9,397 nucleotides of DNA from Desulfocapsa sp. (GCA_030635405.1 DAOVZA010000047.1:1-9397); one strand, 5' to 3'; positions 1 through 7,346 are shown, numbered from the stretch's first letter. The notes: generated by a model from the sequence alone, not told the origin. Made by a program: numbers and translations.

Positions 1-128
1 ACTGTTTTCTTCTGCAACACTGTACATGGGCCAGCTTCAATAACTGTTACAGGAATAGAGCGACCAAGTTCATTATAAACTCTGGTCATTCCAATCTTGC
101 GACCCAGTATTCCATTTTTCTTCGGCAT
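1..128 (-). CDS. rplC: 50S ribosomal protein L3, N-terminal part (cut by window edge)
   Basis: Ribosomal protein L3 binds 23S rRNA early in assembly of the large subunit, near the peptidyl transferase centre. Only the first 42 codons are present; the gene continues beyond base 1. The visible N-terminus begins [18 protein letters not shown] and continues through a [14 protein letters not shown] stretch, the characteristic opening of bacterial L3. The ATG at 126-128 is preceded on the minus strand by a weak AGG-type ribosome binding site about 8 bases upstream. It lies 62 bases after rpsJ, the normal S10-operon order (rpsJ, rplC, then rplD and others expected outside the window). No promoter is evident between rpsJ and rplC, so cotranscription is likely. 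Confidence 0.95.
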   Translation of the reverse strand, partial: MPKKNGILGRKIGMTRVYNELGRSIPVTVIEAGPCTVLQKKT

Positions 129-190
129 TTTTTTACCTGTTAACTATGTTCTATAGCGGGTTAATTCGCTAACCGTACACCGTGTTTCTG

Positions 191-505
191 TCAGGGAAGT
201 TTAATCTCTACGTCAACACCTGCCGACAGTTGCAGCTTCATAAGTGAATCAATGGTCTGCTGGGTCGGTTCAAGAATATCAAGCAGCCGACGGTGTGTTC
301 GCATTTCAAACTGCTCACGGGATTTTTTATCAACGTGAGGTGAACGCAAAACAGTATATTTGTTAATGCTGGTCGGCAGCGGAATTGGTCCCGCTACTGT
401 AGCTCCGGTGCGTCGGGCAGTATCAACAATTTCCCGCGTTGACTGATCAAGTAACTTATGATCATACGCTTTCAGCCTGATACGGATCTTATCTGTAGGG
501 ATCAT
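191..505 (-). CDS. rpsJ: 30S ribosomal protein S10
   Basis: S10 is a small-subunit head protein and, as NusE, also a partner of NusB and NusG in antitermination. The 104-residue product matches the usual 102-105 residues. It shows the family landmarks in order: [14 protein letters not shown] near the N-terminus, GPIPLPT around residues 39-45, then a [18 protein letters not shown] stretch forming the NusB/ribosome-contact loop, and a hydrophilic C-terminal end. The start ATG at 503-505 has a GAGG-containing ribosome binding site just upstream. It begins only 10 bases after the tuf stop codon, so it is almost certainly cotranscribed with tuf and translated with little or no gap. rplC follows after 62 bases, which identifies this as the head of the S10 ribosomal protein operon. 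Confidence 0.98.
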   Translation of the reverse strand: MIPTDKIRIRLKAYDHKLLDQSTREIVDTARRTGATVAGPIPLPTSINKYTVLRSPHVDKKSREQFEMRTHRRLLDILEPTQQTIDSLMKLQLSAGVDVEIKLP

Positions 506-515
506 TATTTTCCTC

Positions 516-1706
516 TTACTCGATGATTTCGCTGATCACGCCTGCGCCAACAGTACGGCCACCTTCGCGGATTGCAAAGCGAAGTCCTTCCTGCATGGCA
601 ATGGGGGTAATCAATTCACCAACGATATGGATATTATCACCGGGCATTACCATCTCAACGCCCTCTTCCAGGGTGCAGACACCGGTAACATCAGTGGTTC
701 TAAAATAGAACTGAGGGCGATAACCGTTAAAGAAAGGAGTATGACGACCACCCTCTTCCTTGGTAAGGATATAGGCTTCAGCCCTGAATTTCTTATGTGG
801 TGTGATAGAGCCGGGAGCAGCGAGTACCTGACCGCGAACAACCTCTTCACGTTTGGTGCCACGGAGCAGTGCTCCGATATTATCCCCGGCCTGTCCTTCA
901 TCAAGGATCTTGCGGAACATCTCAACACCGGTAATGGTTGTCTTCTCGGTATCACGAATACCGACGATCTCAATCTCATCACCTACATGGATAATGCCGG
1001 ACTCAACACGACCTGTTGCAACGGTTCCACGACCTGAAATAGAGAAAACATCTTCAACCGGCATCAGGAAAGGTTTGTCAACATCACGTTTCGGTTCCGG
1101 TACCCATGAATCAATTGCATCCATCAGCTCCCAGATACATTTGGCCTTTTCATCATCTTCAGGATTCTCAAGTGCCTGTAAGGCTGACCCGTGAATGATC
1201 GGTGTGTCATCACCCGGAAAATCATACTTGTCAAGCAGCTCACGCAACTCCATTTCCACAAGTTCAATCAGCTCATCGTCATCAACCATGTCGCATTTAT
1301 TCAAAAACACAAGCATGGAGGGAACGCCAACCTGACGTGCAAGAAGGATATGCTCACGAGTCTGGGGCATGGGGCCGTCATCGGCACCTACGACCAAAAT
1401 CGCACCGTCCATCTGGGCGGCTCCGGTGATCATGTTCTTGATATAGTCAGCATGGCCTGGACAATCCACATGGGCATAATGGCGTAGAGTTGTCTCATAC
1501 TCAACATGGGCGGTGGCAATGGTGATTCCACGTTCCTTTTCTTCAGGCGCTTTATCGATATCGCTGAAGTCGGTAAATTCAGCCTGTCCCTTTGTTGACA
1601 GTACACGAGTGATTGCTGCTGTCAAAGTAGTCTTACCATGATCAATATGACCGATGGTTCCAACATTGACATGCGGTTTAGTGCGCTCAAATTTTTCTTT
1701 TGCCAT
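516..1706 (-). CDS. tuf: Translation elongation factor Tu
   Basis: EF-Tu is the cytoplasmic GTPase that delivers aminoacyl-tRNA to the ribosomal A site. The 396 residues are full length for a bacterial EF-Tu. The GTPase motifs are intact: P-loop GHIDHGKT at residues 19-26 (Ile where many species have Val), switch I ending in [12 protein letters not shown] near 59-70, DCPGH at 81-85 with catalytic His85, NKCD at 136-139 and GSA at 173-175. Domains 2 and 3 follow without disruption. The ATG at 1704-1706 has a GAGGAG ribosome binding site about 8 bases upstream. It lies 68 bases downstream of tRNA-Thr(GGT), as in a classical tRNA-tufB unit, but is followed after 10 bases by rpsJ, as tufA would be. 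Whether a second tuf copy exists elsewhere cannot be seen here. Confidence 0.98.
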   Translation of the reverse strand: MAKEKFERTKPHVNVGTIGHIDHGKTTLTAAITRVLSTKGQAEFTDFSDIDKAPEEKERGITIATAHVEYETTLRHYAHVDCPGHADYIKNMITGAAQMDGAILVVGADDGPMPQTREHILLARQVGVPSMLVFLNKCDMVDDDELIELVEMELRELLDKYDFPGDDTPIIHGSALQALENPEDDEKAKCIWELMDAIDSWVPEPKRDVDKPFLMPVEDVFSISGRGTVATGRVESGIIHVGDEIEIVGIRDTEKTTITGVEMFRKILDEGQAGDNIGALLRGTKREEVVRGQVLAAPGSITPHKKFRAEAYILTKEEGGRHTPFFNGYRPQFYFRTTDVTGVCTLEEGVEMVMPGDNIHIVGELITPIAMQEGLRFAIREGGRTVGAGVISEIIE

Positions 1707-1740
1707 TGTTGCGTCTCCTCAGACAAAAATTCAACATGGT

Positions 1741-1769
1741 CAGTCGATTACCCTGTTGTAGCACGACTG
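1741..1769 (-). other. Small hairpin in the leader between tRNA-Thr(GGT) and tuf
   Basis: A perfect 6-bp inverted repeat (CAGTCG at 1741-1746, CGACTG at 1764-1769) with a 17-base loop lies between the 3' CCA of tRNA-Thr(GGT) and the tuf ribosome binding site. It has no U-tract, so it does not look like a terminator. In related tRNA-tufB transcripts this interval is where the last tRNA is cut away from the mRNA, so the hairpin might cap the new tuf 5' end. The stem is short and could be chance. Confidence 0.3.
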
Positions 1770-1774
1770 GCTTG

Positions 1775-1849
1775 TGGAGCCCACGACCGGACTTGAACCG
1801 GTGACTTCCTCCTTACCAAGGAGGTACTCTACCACTGAGTTACGTGGGC
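1775..1849 (-). tRNA. tRNA-Thr (anticodon GGT)
   Basis: A 75-base type I tRNA with encoded 3' CCA. The acceptor stem is GCCCACG/CGTGGGC, the D stem ACTC/GAGT, and the anticodon stem CCTCC/GGAGG holds loop TTGGTAA, giving anticodon GGT for Thr codons ACC and ACU. The T arm is fully paired (ACCGG/CCGGT) with loop TTCAAGT. It is the last tRNA before tuf, the position of thrT in the enterobacterial thrU-tyrU-glyT-thrT-tufB locus. Confidence 0.97.
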
Positions 1850-1905
1850 ACTATTTTTACTATCAAACTTAAGATAACTCTAAATCTTACTGAACTTACT
1901 ATTTA

Positions 1906-1981
1906 TGGAGCGGGAAACGAGACTCGAACTCGCAACCCTCAGCTTGGAAGGCTGATGCTCTACCAATTGAGCTATTCCCGC
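1906..1981 (-). tRNA. tRNA-Gly (anticodon TCC)
   Basis: A 76-base type I tRNA with encoded CCA and U73. The acceptor stem is GCGGGAA/TTCCCGC, the D stem GCTC/GAGC, and the anticodon stem TCAGC/GCTGA holds loop CTTCCAA, giving anticodon TCC (Gly, GGA/GGG). The T stem is GCGAG/CTCGT with a single G-U wobble, and the T loop is TTCGAGT. It is third in the tRNA cluster and 56 bases upstream of tRNA-Thr(GGT), with no promoter visible between them. Confidence 0.97.
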
Positions 1982-2014
1982 AACAATATCTGCTTTATCT
2001 GTTTAAATAGTAGG

Positions 2015-2099
2015 TGGTGGAGGGGGGAGGATTCGAACCTCCGAAGTCTCTGACGACAGATTTACAGTCTGTTCCCTTTGGCCACTCGGGAACCCCTCC
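2015..2099 (-). tRNA. tRNA-Tyr (anticodon GTA)
   Basis: An 85-base type II tRNA with encoded CCA and A73. The acceptor stem is GGAGGGG/CCCCTCC, the anticodon stem ACAGA/TCTGT holds loop CTGTAAA, giving anticodon GTA, and a long variable arm carries its own GTC/GAC stem, as expected for bacterial tRNA-Tyr. The T stem GGAGG/CCTCC is fully paired with loop TTCGAAT. It is second in the cluster, the position of tyrU in the classical tufB locus. Confidence 0.97.
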
Positions 2100-2174
2100 A
2101 CAACTTTACAATCTCAACCTATAAACTCTAACAGTATATTTATAATTGGATACAAACCAAATATCGTATGTAAC

Positions 2175-2250
2175 TGGAGCTGGCGATGGGACTTGAACCC
2201 GCAACATCCTGATTACAAATCAGGTGCTCTGCCAATTGAGCTACGCCAGC
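2175..2250 (-). tRNA. tRNA-Thr (anticodon TGT)
   Basis: A 76-base type I tRNA with encoded CCA. The acceptor stem is GCTGGCG/CGCCAGC, the D stem GCTC/GAGC, and the anticodon stem CCTGA/TCAGG holds loop TTTGTAA, giving anticodon TGT (Thr, ACA and other ACN codons). The T stem is odd: GCGGG pairs with CCCAT, leaving a G-U wobble at 49-65 and a C-A mismatch at 50-64. The rest of the cloverleaf is intact, so it is probably functional. It is the first gene of the tRNA-tuf-S10 transcript and starts about 14 bases after the candidate -10 box. Confidence 0.95.
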
Positions 2251-2264
2251 GTACAAGCTGAAAG

Positions 2265-2293
2265 AATATACTCAAAACTATTTTTAATTACAA
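2265..2293 (-). promoter_or_regulatory. Candidate sigma70-type promoter of the tRNA-tuf-S10 transcript
   Basis: On the minus strand a -35-like TTGTAA (2288-2293) is followed after exactly 17 bases by a -10-like TATATT (2265-2270). This would start transcription a few bases before tRNA-Thr(TGT). The 12 bases directly upstream of the -35 (2294-2305) are almost all A/T and resemble an UP element, which is common at strong stable-RNA promoters. The position, right after an upstream terminator and right before the first tRNA, supports the call. The rest of the gene-free interval up to 2433 shows nothing I can name. Confidence 0.6.
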
Positions 2294-2433
2294 TATATTT
2301 TTTCACTCCTTCCCATATTTTCTAAAAAAGGCGACTTTTCTTGAAATCACACCCCACTGTCCCCCTTCTAACAACTAGACATTAGGTGTAATTACCCGAA
2401 GTTACAGCTCTGCTGTTTCCAAATATTAAAATC

Positions 2434-2465
2434 AAAAAAAAAGGCTGTGTCCGAAGACACAGCCT
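2434..2465 (-). terminator. Rho-independent terminator downstream of qmoC
   Basis: A perfect 10-bp stem (2442-2451 paired with 2456-2465) closes a four-base loop. In the minus-strand transcript the loop reads UUCG, closed by a C-G pair, a very stable tetraloop. It is followed by a run of U (A-tract at 2434-2442 on the plus strand). It lies 24 bases after the qmoC stop codon and separates the qmo genes from the tRNA-tuf-S10 transcript. Confidence 0.93.
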
Positions 2466-2489
2466 AAGAAACTAAACTACAAACTCAAT

Positions 2490-3689
2490 TTATTCGTCAA
2501 GAGGGTCCTTGGCAAAAGAGCTGTCCCTATATCTTTCAAAAGTCATCGCAGTTGTACGATAAACCAGATGAGCACCTTTGGTATAAGGCATATACATAAA
2601 TAACATCATGATTGATACAAGGTGGATAAAATAAATAATATAACCAGGCGCAATCAATCCAGCCCAACGAGCTGCTTCAGCAAGAAGACCAGATACACCA
2701 ACCGCCATGATTTCCCAAATAAGGAACCAATCATAAAAAGTTGGAGTTACATTGTCTTCAGCTTCAGACTTAGAACGATTCATCCATAAAATACCACAAC
2801 CAACAATCATTGCTACAGCAGATACGTTAGCAAGAATCTTAACAGGGTTCCATACAGACATAGGACCATGAAGGCTTGGAATAAACAAACCAAACACATC
2901 ATTAGCGAGTGCTGACCAAACGGTAACAATAAATAGTCCACCAAAAGCATACATCAGAGGCTTATGGCCCGTTTCTCTGTTACGATTTGTGCCACATTCT
3001 CTAAAACGATTATGTTGAACGATTTCAAGAATTGATGGCCATACGAAGTCTTGAGCAAGCTGAACTAGTGAAGGTTTAAAATCTGCATTAACCTTCTCAC
3101 GTTCACACATTTGTCTCCACATGGTAGTTACTCCTTTATAGACTGCAATCATTGCCATTCCTGCGGCACTGAGCATAATTATATCTATAAAAGCAACATT
3201 TTTTGAAAGCCAATGAAAATCCCAGTGACCAAAAAAGTGCTGATAACCATATTTGGTAAATTCTGCACTATCAGGCATGGACATTCCGCCTGAAATAGCC
3301 CACATAACAAAAATGATACCAGCTGGTATTGCAACAAGCATTGGTAACCCTTTAGCGGTCGACGCAAGTTTTGCAAGACCAGTGGGCCATCCAAGTGCAG
3401 TGTATGCATACGCACGAATTGCACCAAGCACATCACCCGGCTTTGCACCACGTGGACAATACGCAGTACAATCACCACATTGGTGACAAAGAAACACATT
3501 AGGATCAGCAATAAGCTTATCTTTCATGCCCCATCCAGACCAGATCATTTCCTGACGTGGAAAAGGGTTTTCTTCTGTTGACAATGGGCAAACTACTGAA
3601 CAGGTGGCACATTGGTAACACTTTTTCATAGTGTCGCCGCCAGCTGTTTTCAAATATCTAATAAAATCTAAATCCGGTTGAACATCCAT
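2490..3689 (-). CDS. qmoC: QmoC, membrane subunit of the quinone-interacting oxidoreductase
   Basis: QmoC is the membrane anchor of QmoABC, exchanging electrons with menaquinone and linking the pool to APS reductase. The 399 residues fit the family (about 44 kDa). The N-terminal HdrC-like part has two [4Fe-4S] motifs: Cys24, 27, 30, 34 and Cys68, 71, 74, 78, each followed by Pro or Pro-like context. After about residue 113 come roughly six hydrophobic segments (near 113-134, 164-185, 246-271, 285-303, 322-340, 346-367), an HdrE/NarI-like cytochrome b domain; His356 and His374 are possible heme or quinone-site residues. The ATG at 3687-3689 has a GGAGG site 9 bases upstream. It follows qmoB after 137 bases and is closed by a strong terminator. 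Fusion of HdrC- and HdrE-like parts distinguishes it from separate Hdr subunits. Confidence 0.95.
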   Translation of the reverse strand: MDVQPDLDFIRYLKTAGGDTMKKCYQCATCSVVCPLSTEENPFPRQEMIWSGWGMKDKLIADPNVFLCHQCGDCTAYCPRGAKPGDVLGAIRAYAYTALGWPTGLAKLASTAKGLPMLVAIPAGIIFVMWAISGGMSMPDSAEFTKYGYQHFFGHWDFHWLSKNVAFIDIIMLSAAGMAMIAVYKGVTTMWRQMCEREKVNADFKPSLVQLAQDFVWPSILEIVQHNRFRECGTNRNRETGHKPLMYAFGGLFIVTVWSALANDVFGLFIPSLHGPMSVWNPVKILANVSAVAMIVGCGILWMNRSKSEAEDNVTPTFYDWFLIWEIMAVGVSGLLAEAARWAGLIAPGYIIYFIHLVSIMMLFMYMPYTKGAHLVYRTTAMTFERYRDSSFAKDPLDE

Positions 3690-3827
3690 GGTTCTAATCC
3701 TCCAGTTCTCTAATCAAATCATATAACAATATTTTAAAAACATTAGTCTTCAATTAAATAGTGCATGGTACTGGTGTTCTACTAATTTTGCAAGAAGAGA
3801 CGCACCAGCACCTTACAAAAGACTGAA
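3690..3827 (-). other. Intergenic gap qmoB-qmoC with imperfect hairpin
   Basis: This gap is long compared with the 3-base spacing between qmoA and qmoB. It holds an inverted repeat of 10 bp with one mismatch (3767-3776 with 3803-3812) around a 26-base loop, starting about 15 bases after the qmoB stop. No U-tract follows it on the minus strand, so it is not a typical terminator; an mRNA processing or stability element is possible. A -10-like TATGAT lies nearer qmoC but has no good -35 at the right distance. The qmoC ribosome binding site ends the gap. Confidence 0.4.
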
Positions 3828-6080
3828 CTAGAATCCCTTAAATGGATTAGCACCAAGCTCTACAATCTCGTCAACAAAATCATTCACCAGACCTGGTACT
3901 TTATCATAGTCTGTTATAGCTACAGACTCTGAACGGACACGTTCTGGTTCAAGACCTAATGTAGAGAGAGTATCACCAATATTTTCCATACGTTTGGTTG
4001 CAATCTCAGACCCCTTAACAAAGTGACACTGGTAGTCATCACCATATTTACAGCCAAGAAGCATGGCACCATCAAGCCCTGCAGAGAGTGCATCACGAAT
4101 CCAGGCCATGTTTACAGAACCAAGACAGCGAACTGGTATGAAACGAATCATATGGTTGAGTTTATGTTTACGCATACCAGCCATATCCAATGCAGGATAA
4201 GCATCATTCTCACATGCAAAAATGAGGATACGAAGCTTATCATCATCATCTTCAGGTACTTCAATGGACTTAATCATGGATCCGATAAGATCGATGTTAT
4301 AGTCTTTGAAACCAATGATACGCTCAGGACAAGCACCCATACAGGTACCGCAACGGCGGCAACGTGATGGATTGGGAAGTGGTGTTCCCTTCTCATCATC
4401 ATCAAGTGCACCAAATGGACATTCCTCAGTACAACGTTTACACTGAGTACATCTCTGCATGAAGAACTCTGGATAGGTTTTATCACCTGATCTTGGATGT
4501 ACAGAAACACCGCGATCAGCAGATTCGATACACTGGATAGCTTTCAAAGCTGCACCAGTTGCATCATCCATTGTTTCCTGCATGTTCATTGCTTTTCTTA
4601 CTCCACCACAGGCATAAACACCGGTACGGCGGGTTTCGTATGGAAAGCAGATAAAATGAGAATCAGCGTAACCATCAAACAGATCAAGATCCAAAAATGC
4701 AGGTCCCTGACGATATGCAAGGTTAATGGTATTTGAATCCTTTGTAGTTGGTACCATACCAGCGGCAAGTACTACCAAATCAACTTCAAGATCAAGATCC
4801 TCACCTAAAAGAGTGTCTTTAGCATGAACGGTTCCACCTTCGACACTGGTTACAGTGGCTTTGGTCATGAATATACCGTCATCCTGCTGCACACCTTTGT
4901 AGAACAGCTCCATATTACCTGGAGTACGCATATGCTGATACAAGATAAATGCCTGGGCATCTTCGTTGTTTTCACGAACATACTTAGCCTGTTTCAATGC
5001 AACCATAGAAGTTACAGAGTTAGCATATGGGAAATCCTGATCGTTATCTTCAGCACCTGGGCTCATGATAAAGGCTACTCGATTAATACCATCAAGTTTA
5101 CCGTTCTTGGCCATGACCTCAAACTCAGCATTGGTCACAACTTTATCATTACTTCCGTGTCCGAGATGTTCATACTCTGAAACATCTGCTGGAATCCAAC
5201 CTGTGGCAAGAACTACTGAACCGAAAGCTGTGGCAGCTTCATTGCCTTCACCATACGGCTTAAGCCCAGCATTTGGATCATCCATCTCGCCTTTTTCAAT
5301 CAGGTCCTGCTCATCAACACCAACTTTTGCAGGAGCATCCCATTCTGAATCAGTTCCGGCAGGTTTTAATGTAGTCTTAAAATCACCTGGTGAACCACCA
5401 ATACGCGCAACCTCAGTGGAGGTCTTAATGGTGATATTAGAATCGGCTTCAACTTCAGCAATCATGCTGGAGATAGAATTTTCTTCTAATTCAGCATAGG
5501 GGTAAGAAGTTGGAAACTGCTTTAACCATCCATTGGCTTTTCCGCCAAGGACATCTGCTTTTTCAACAAGAGTAACCTTGTATCCAGCTTTTGAAGCTTC
5601 AACTGCTGCGGTAATTCCAGCAATACCACCACCCATGACCAGGATGTCCTTATTCATGGACTCCATTTCCCAGGCTTCAGGCATTTCAGTTTTAGCGGAA
5701 CGAGTACAAGCCATACGGATATAATCAGACGCAGTTTCCTGCAACCATTCCTTATGATTCTCTTCCTCACCTTCTTCAGCTGTTCCGGCAGTCCAGATAA
5801 CCTGTTCTCGAAGATTGCCACGAACGGTGATAGTATCATCACCCATGTCGAACTCACTCTGCATTACGCGAGGAGAACAGGCACAGATATTAAAAGTATT
5901 GATTCCTTCTACTTTTTTCTCGTTCTCAAGAAATGCACGACCTTCAGGACTACAAAGTGTAGCATGAGTCTTACATTCCTGAGACATCTCACCGGTTACT
6001 ACTTCGGAAAGAGCCTCAATATCGAGTGCCTCTCCGATGCCACAACCTGTGCATATATAGGTACAAATTTTCTTATCCAT
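3828..6080 (-). CDS. qmoB: QmoB, HdrA/MvhD-like flavin and iron-sulfur subunit
   Basis: QmoB is a cytoplasmic-side subunit of QmoABC, proposed to relay electrons between QmoA, QmoC and APS reductase. The 750 residues (about 82 kDa) agree with the family. An HdrA-like N-terminal region has Cys10, 13, 36, 43, 66 and 68. A FAD-binding GGGIAG lies at about 150-155, and LATGW at 291-295 with VLAAGM at 437-442 complete the flavin domain. Two [4Fe-4S] motifs follow: Cys544, 547, 550, 554 and Cys574, 577, 580, 584, each ending in CP. From about 616 an MvhD-like domain carries Cys623, 652, 677 and 685. The region where HdrA and QmoA carry a ferredoxin insert (about 240-286) is acidic and cysteine-free. 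Its AGGAGG site lies within the last codons of qmoA, 9 bases before ATG, suggesting coupled translation. Confidence 0.96.
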   Translation of the reverse strand: MDKKICTYICTGCGIGEALDIEALSEVVTGEMSQECKTHATLCSPEGRAFLENEKKVEGINTFNICACSPRVMQSEFDMGDDTITVRGNLREQVIWTAGTAEEGEEENHKEWLQETASDYIRMACTRSAKTEMPEAWEMESMNKDILVMGGGIAGITAAVEASKAGYKVTLVEKADVLGGKANGWLKQFPTSYPYAELEENSISSMIAEVEADSNITIKTSTEVARIGGSPGDFKTTLKPAGTDSEWDAPAKVGVDEQDLIEKGEMDDPNAGLKPYGEGNEAATAFGSVVLATGWIPADVSEYEHLGHGSNDKVVTNAEFEVMAKNGKLDGINRVAFIMSPGAEDNDQDFPYANSVTSMVALKQAKYVRENNEDAQAFILYQHMRTPGNMELFYKGVQQDDGIFMTKATVTSVEGGTVHAKDTLLGEDLDLEVDLVVLAAGMVPTTKDSNTINLAYRQGPAFLDLDLFDGYADSHFICFPYETRRTGVYACGGVRKAMNMQETMDDATGAALKAIQCIESADRGVSVHPRSGDKTYPEFFMQRCTQCKRCTEECPFGALDDDEKGTPLPNPSRCRRCGTCMGACPERIIGFKDYNIDLIGSMIKSIEVPEDDDDKLRILIFACENDAYPALDMAGMRKHKLNHMIRFIPVRCLGSVNMAWIRDALSAGLDGAMLLGCKYGDDYQCHFVKGSEIATKRMENIGDTLSTLGLEPERVRSESVAITDYDKVPGLVNDFVDEIVELGANPFKGF

Positions 6081-6083
6081 TGA

Positions 6084-7346
6084 TTATGACCTCCTGGAAA
6101 CCTGAATTGCTTTCAGGGCAGCAGCGGTGGCTGACTGATTGCTTGTAACAACATCTGCAGCTCTGCATGCACAGCCTGCGGACAATATACCGGTCTCGGG
6201 ATTTGAATTAACAAAACCACTTGGATCCGTATCAAGTGTAACAGGAGCACCATCAGCAGCAATAGAAGGCTGCATACCGGTTGCAAGAACTGCCATATCA
6301 ACATTCTGTTTGATTTTCTCGCCGGTTACTGCGTTTTCAGCAACTACGGTAACAGACCCATCTGACTCTGGAATAATCTCAGCGACTTTACCTTTGATGA
6401 ATGTAGAATTCTCATCATTCATAAGTTTCTCTCGGAATTTTTCATATTTTCCAGGAGTACGGAGATCAATATAAAATACATAGATTTTTGCTTCAGGATA
6501 GCGTTCCCTGATATAGGTCATCTGTTTGAAAGTTGCCATGCAACAGATGTATGAACAAAATTCGAGATGATTTTCATCACGAGACCCAGCGCACTGTACA
6601 AAACCAAATGACTCAGGCTCTTTATTGTCTCCGGGACGAAGAATTTTTCCGTCAGTGGGACCACCAGGAGCTGCCATTCTTTCAATCATCATGTTGGTAA
6701 CGATGGCGTCGGACTCATTGTATTTCAAGTTGTCCATTTTTGTTGGATCGTAAGGAGTCCAACCAGTAGCCCAGATAATGGAAGAAACATTGATAGTTTT
6801 GGAGTCTGTACCCATGTCAAGATCAACAGCACCGTATTTACAAGAGGCTTTAACGGCAGCAGCACCTTCTTCAGAAAGTGCATCTTTGTTGATCACATAG
6901 CGACGAGGAAAAGCCATCTCGTGGGGAAGATATGCTGCTTTGGATTTATTCATTCCAAAGTTAAACTCGTTGTCCATTTCATCAGGACAAGCAGTTTCAC
7001 AATCACCACATGCTGTACAATTGCTGTTTACGTAGCGGGGGGCAGTTTCAAGAGTAACCTCGTAATTACCAGGTCCACCAGACACAGCAGTAACACTGGT
7101 CATGGTATAGGTACGAATACGACGATTATCCTTGATACGTTTAAAGTTAATTTCAAGTCCACAGCTTGGGGGACAAAGCTTAGGGAAATACTGGTTCAGC
7201 TGTGCTACACGGCCACCGAAATAAGCATTCTTTTCGACCAGATACACATCATTGCCGACTTCAGCGGCTTCAAGGGCTGCAGTGAGCCCGCTGATACCAC
7301 CGCCTACGACCAAAATCGCACCGGAAGTGCCTTGCTCGTCAGTCAT
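6084..7346 (-). CDS. qmoA: QmoA, HdrA-like flavoprotein subunit
   Basis: QmoA is the smaller HdrA-like FAD/iron-sulfur subunit of QmoABC and is cytoplasmic. From the chosen start the protein has 420 residues (about 46 kDa, usual for the family). FAD-binding GGGISG is at 15-20 with VEKN at the end of the second strand (37-40). A [4Fe-4S] ferredoxin motif lies at Cys110, 113, 116 and 120, followed by Pro, inserted in the flavin domain as in HdrA. WATGW at 192-196, the CAGSRDENHLEFCSYICC stretch at 252-269 and LATGM at 354-358 follow. I chose the ATG at 7344-7346 because a GGAGG sits 5 bases before it; an earlier in-frame ATG (7356-7358) overlaps that GGAGG and has no site of its own. The TAA stop is 3 bases before the qmoB ATG. 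Confidence 0.95.
   Translation of the reverse strand: MTDEQGTSGAILVVGGGISGLTAALEAAEVGNDVYLVEKNAYFGGRVAQLNQYFPKLCPPSCGLEINFKRIKDNRRIRTYTMTSVTAVSGGPGNYEVTLETAPRYVNSNCTACGDCETACPDEMDNEFNFGMNKSKAAYLPHEMAFPRRYVINKDALSEEGAAAVKASCKYGAVDLDMGTDSKTINVSSIIWATGWTPYDPTKMDNLKYNESDAIVTNMMIERMAAPGGPTDGKILRPGDNKEPESFGFVQCAGSRDENHLEFCSYICCMATFKQMTYIRERYPEAKIYVFYIDLRTPGKYEKFREKLMNDENSTFIKGKVAEIIPESDGSVTVVAENAVTGEKIKQNVDMAVLATGMQPSIAADGAPVTLDTDPSGFVNSNPETGILSAGCACRAADVVTSNQSATAAALKAIQVSRRS

Noticed and set aside
159..174. A 5-bp inverted repeat (GGTTA/TAACC) between rpsJ and rplC, considered as a ribosomal protein binding site
   Set aside because: It is short, with competing alternative pairings and no U-tract, so there is no sound basis for calling a regulatory element.
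627..1037. A plus-strand frame of 136 codons opposite tuf
   Set aside because: It overlaps the strongly constrained tuf coding sequence and resembles no known protein; long antisense frames are common over tuf genes.
1844..2053. A plus-strand open frame of 69 codons across tRNA-Gly and into tRNA-Tyr
   Set aside because: Its peptide (GNETRTRNPQLGRLMLYQLS and a later WWRGEDSNLRS) is the well-known spurious product of reading tRNA genes antisense. The tRNA cloverleafs explain the sequence fully.
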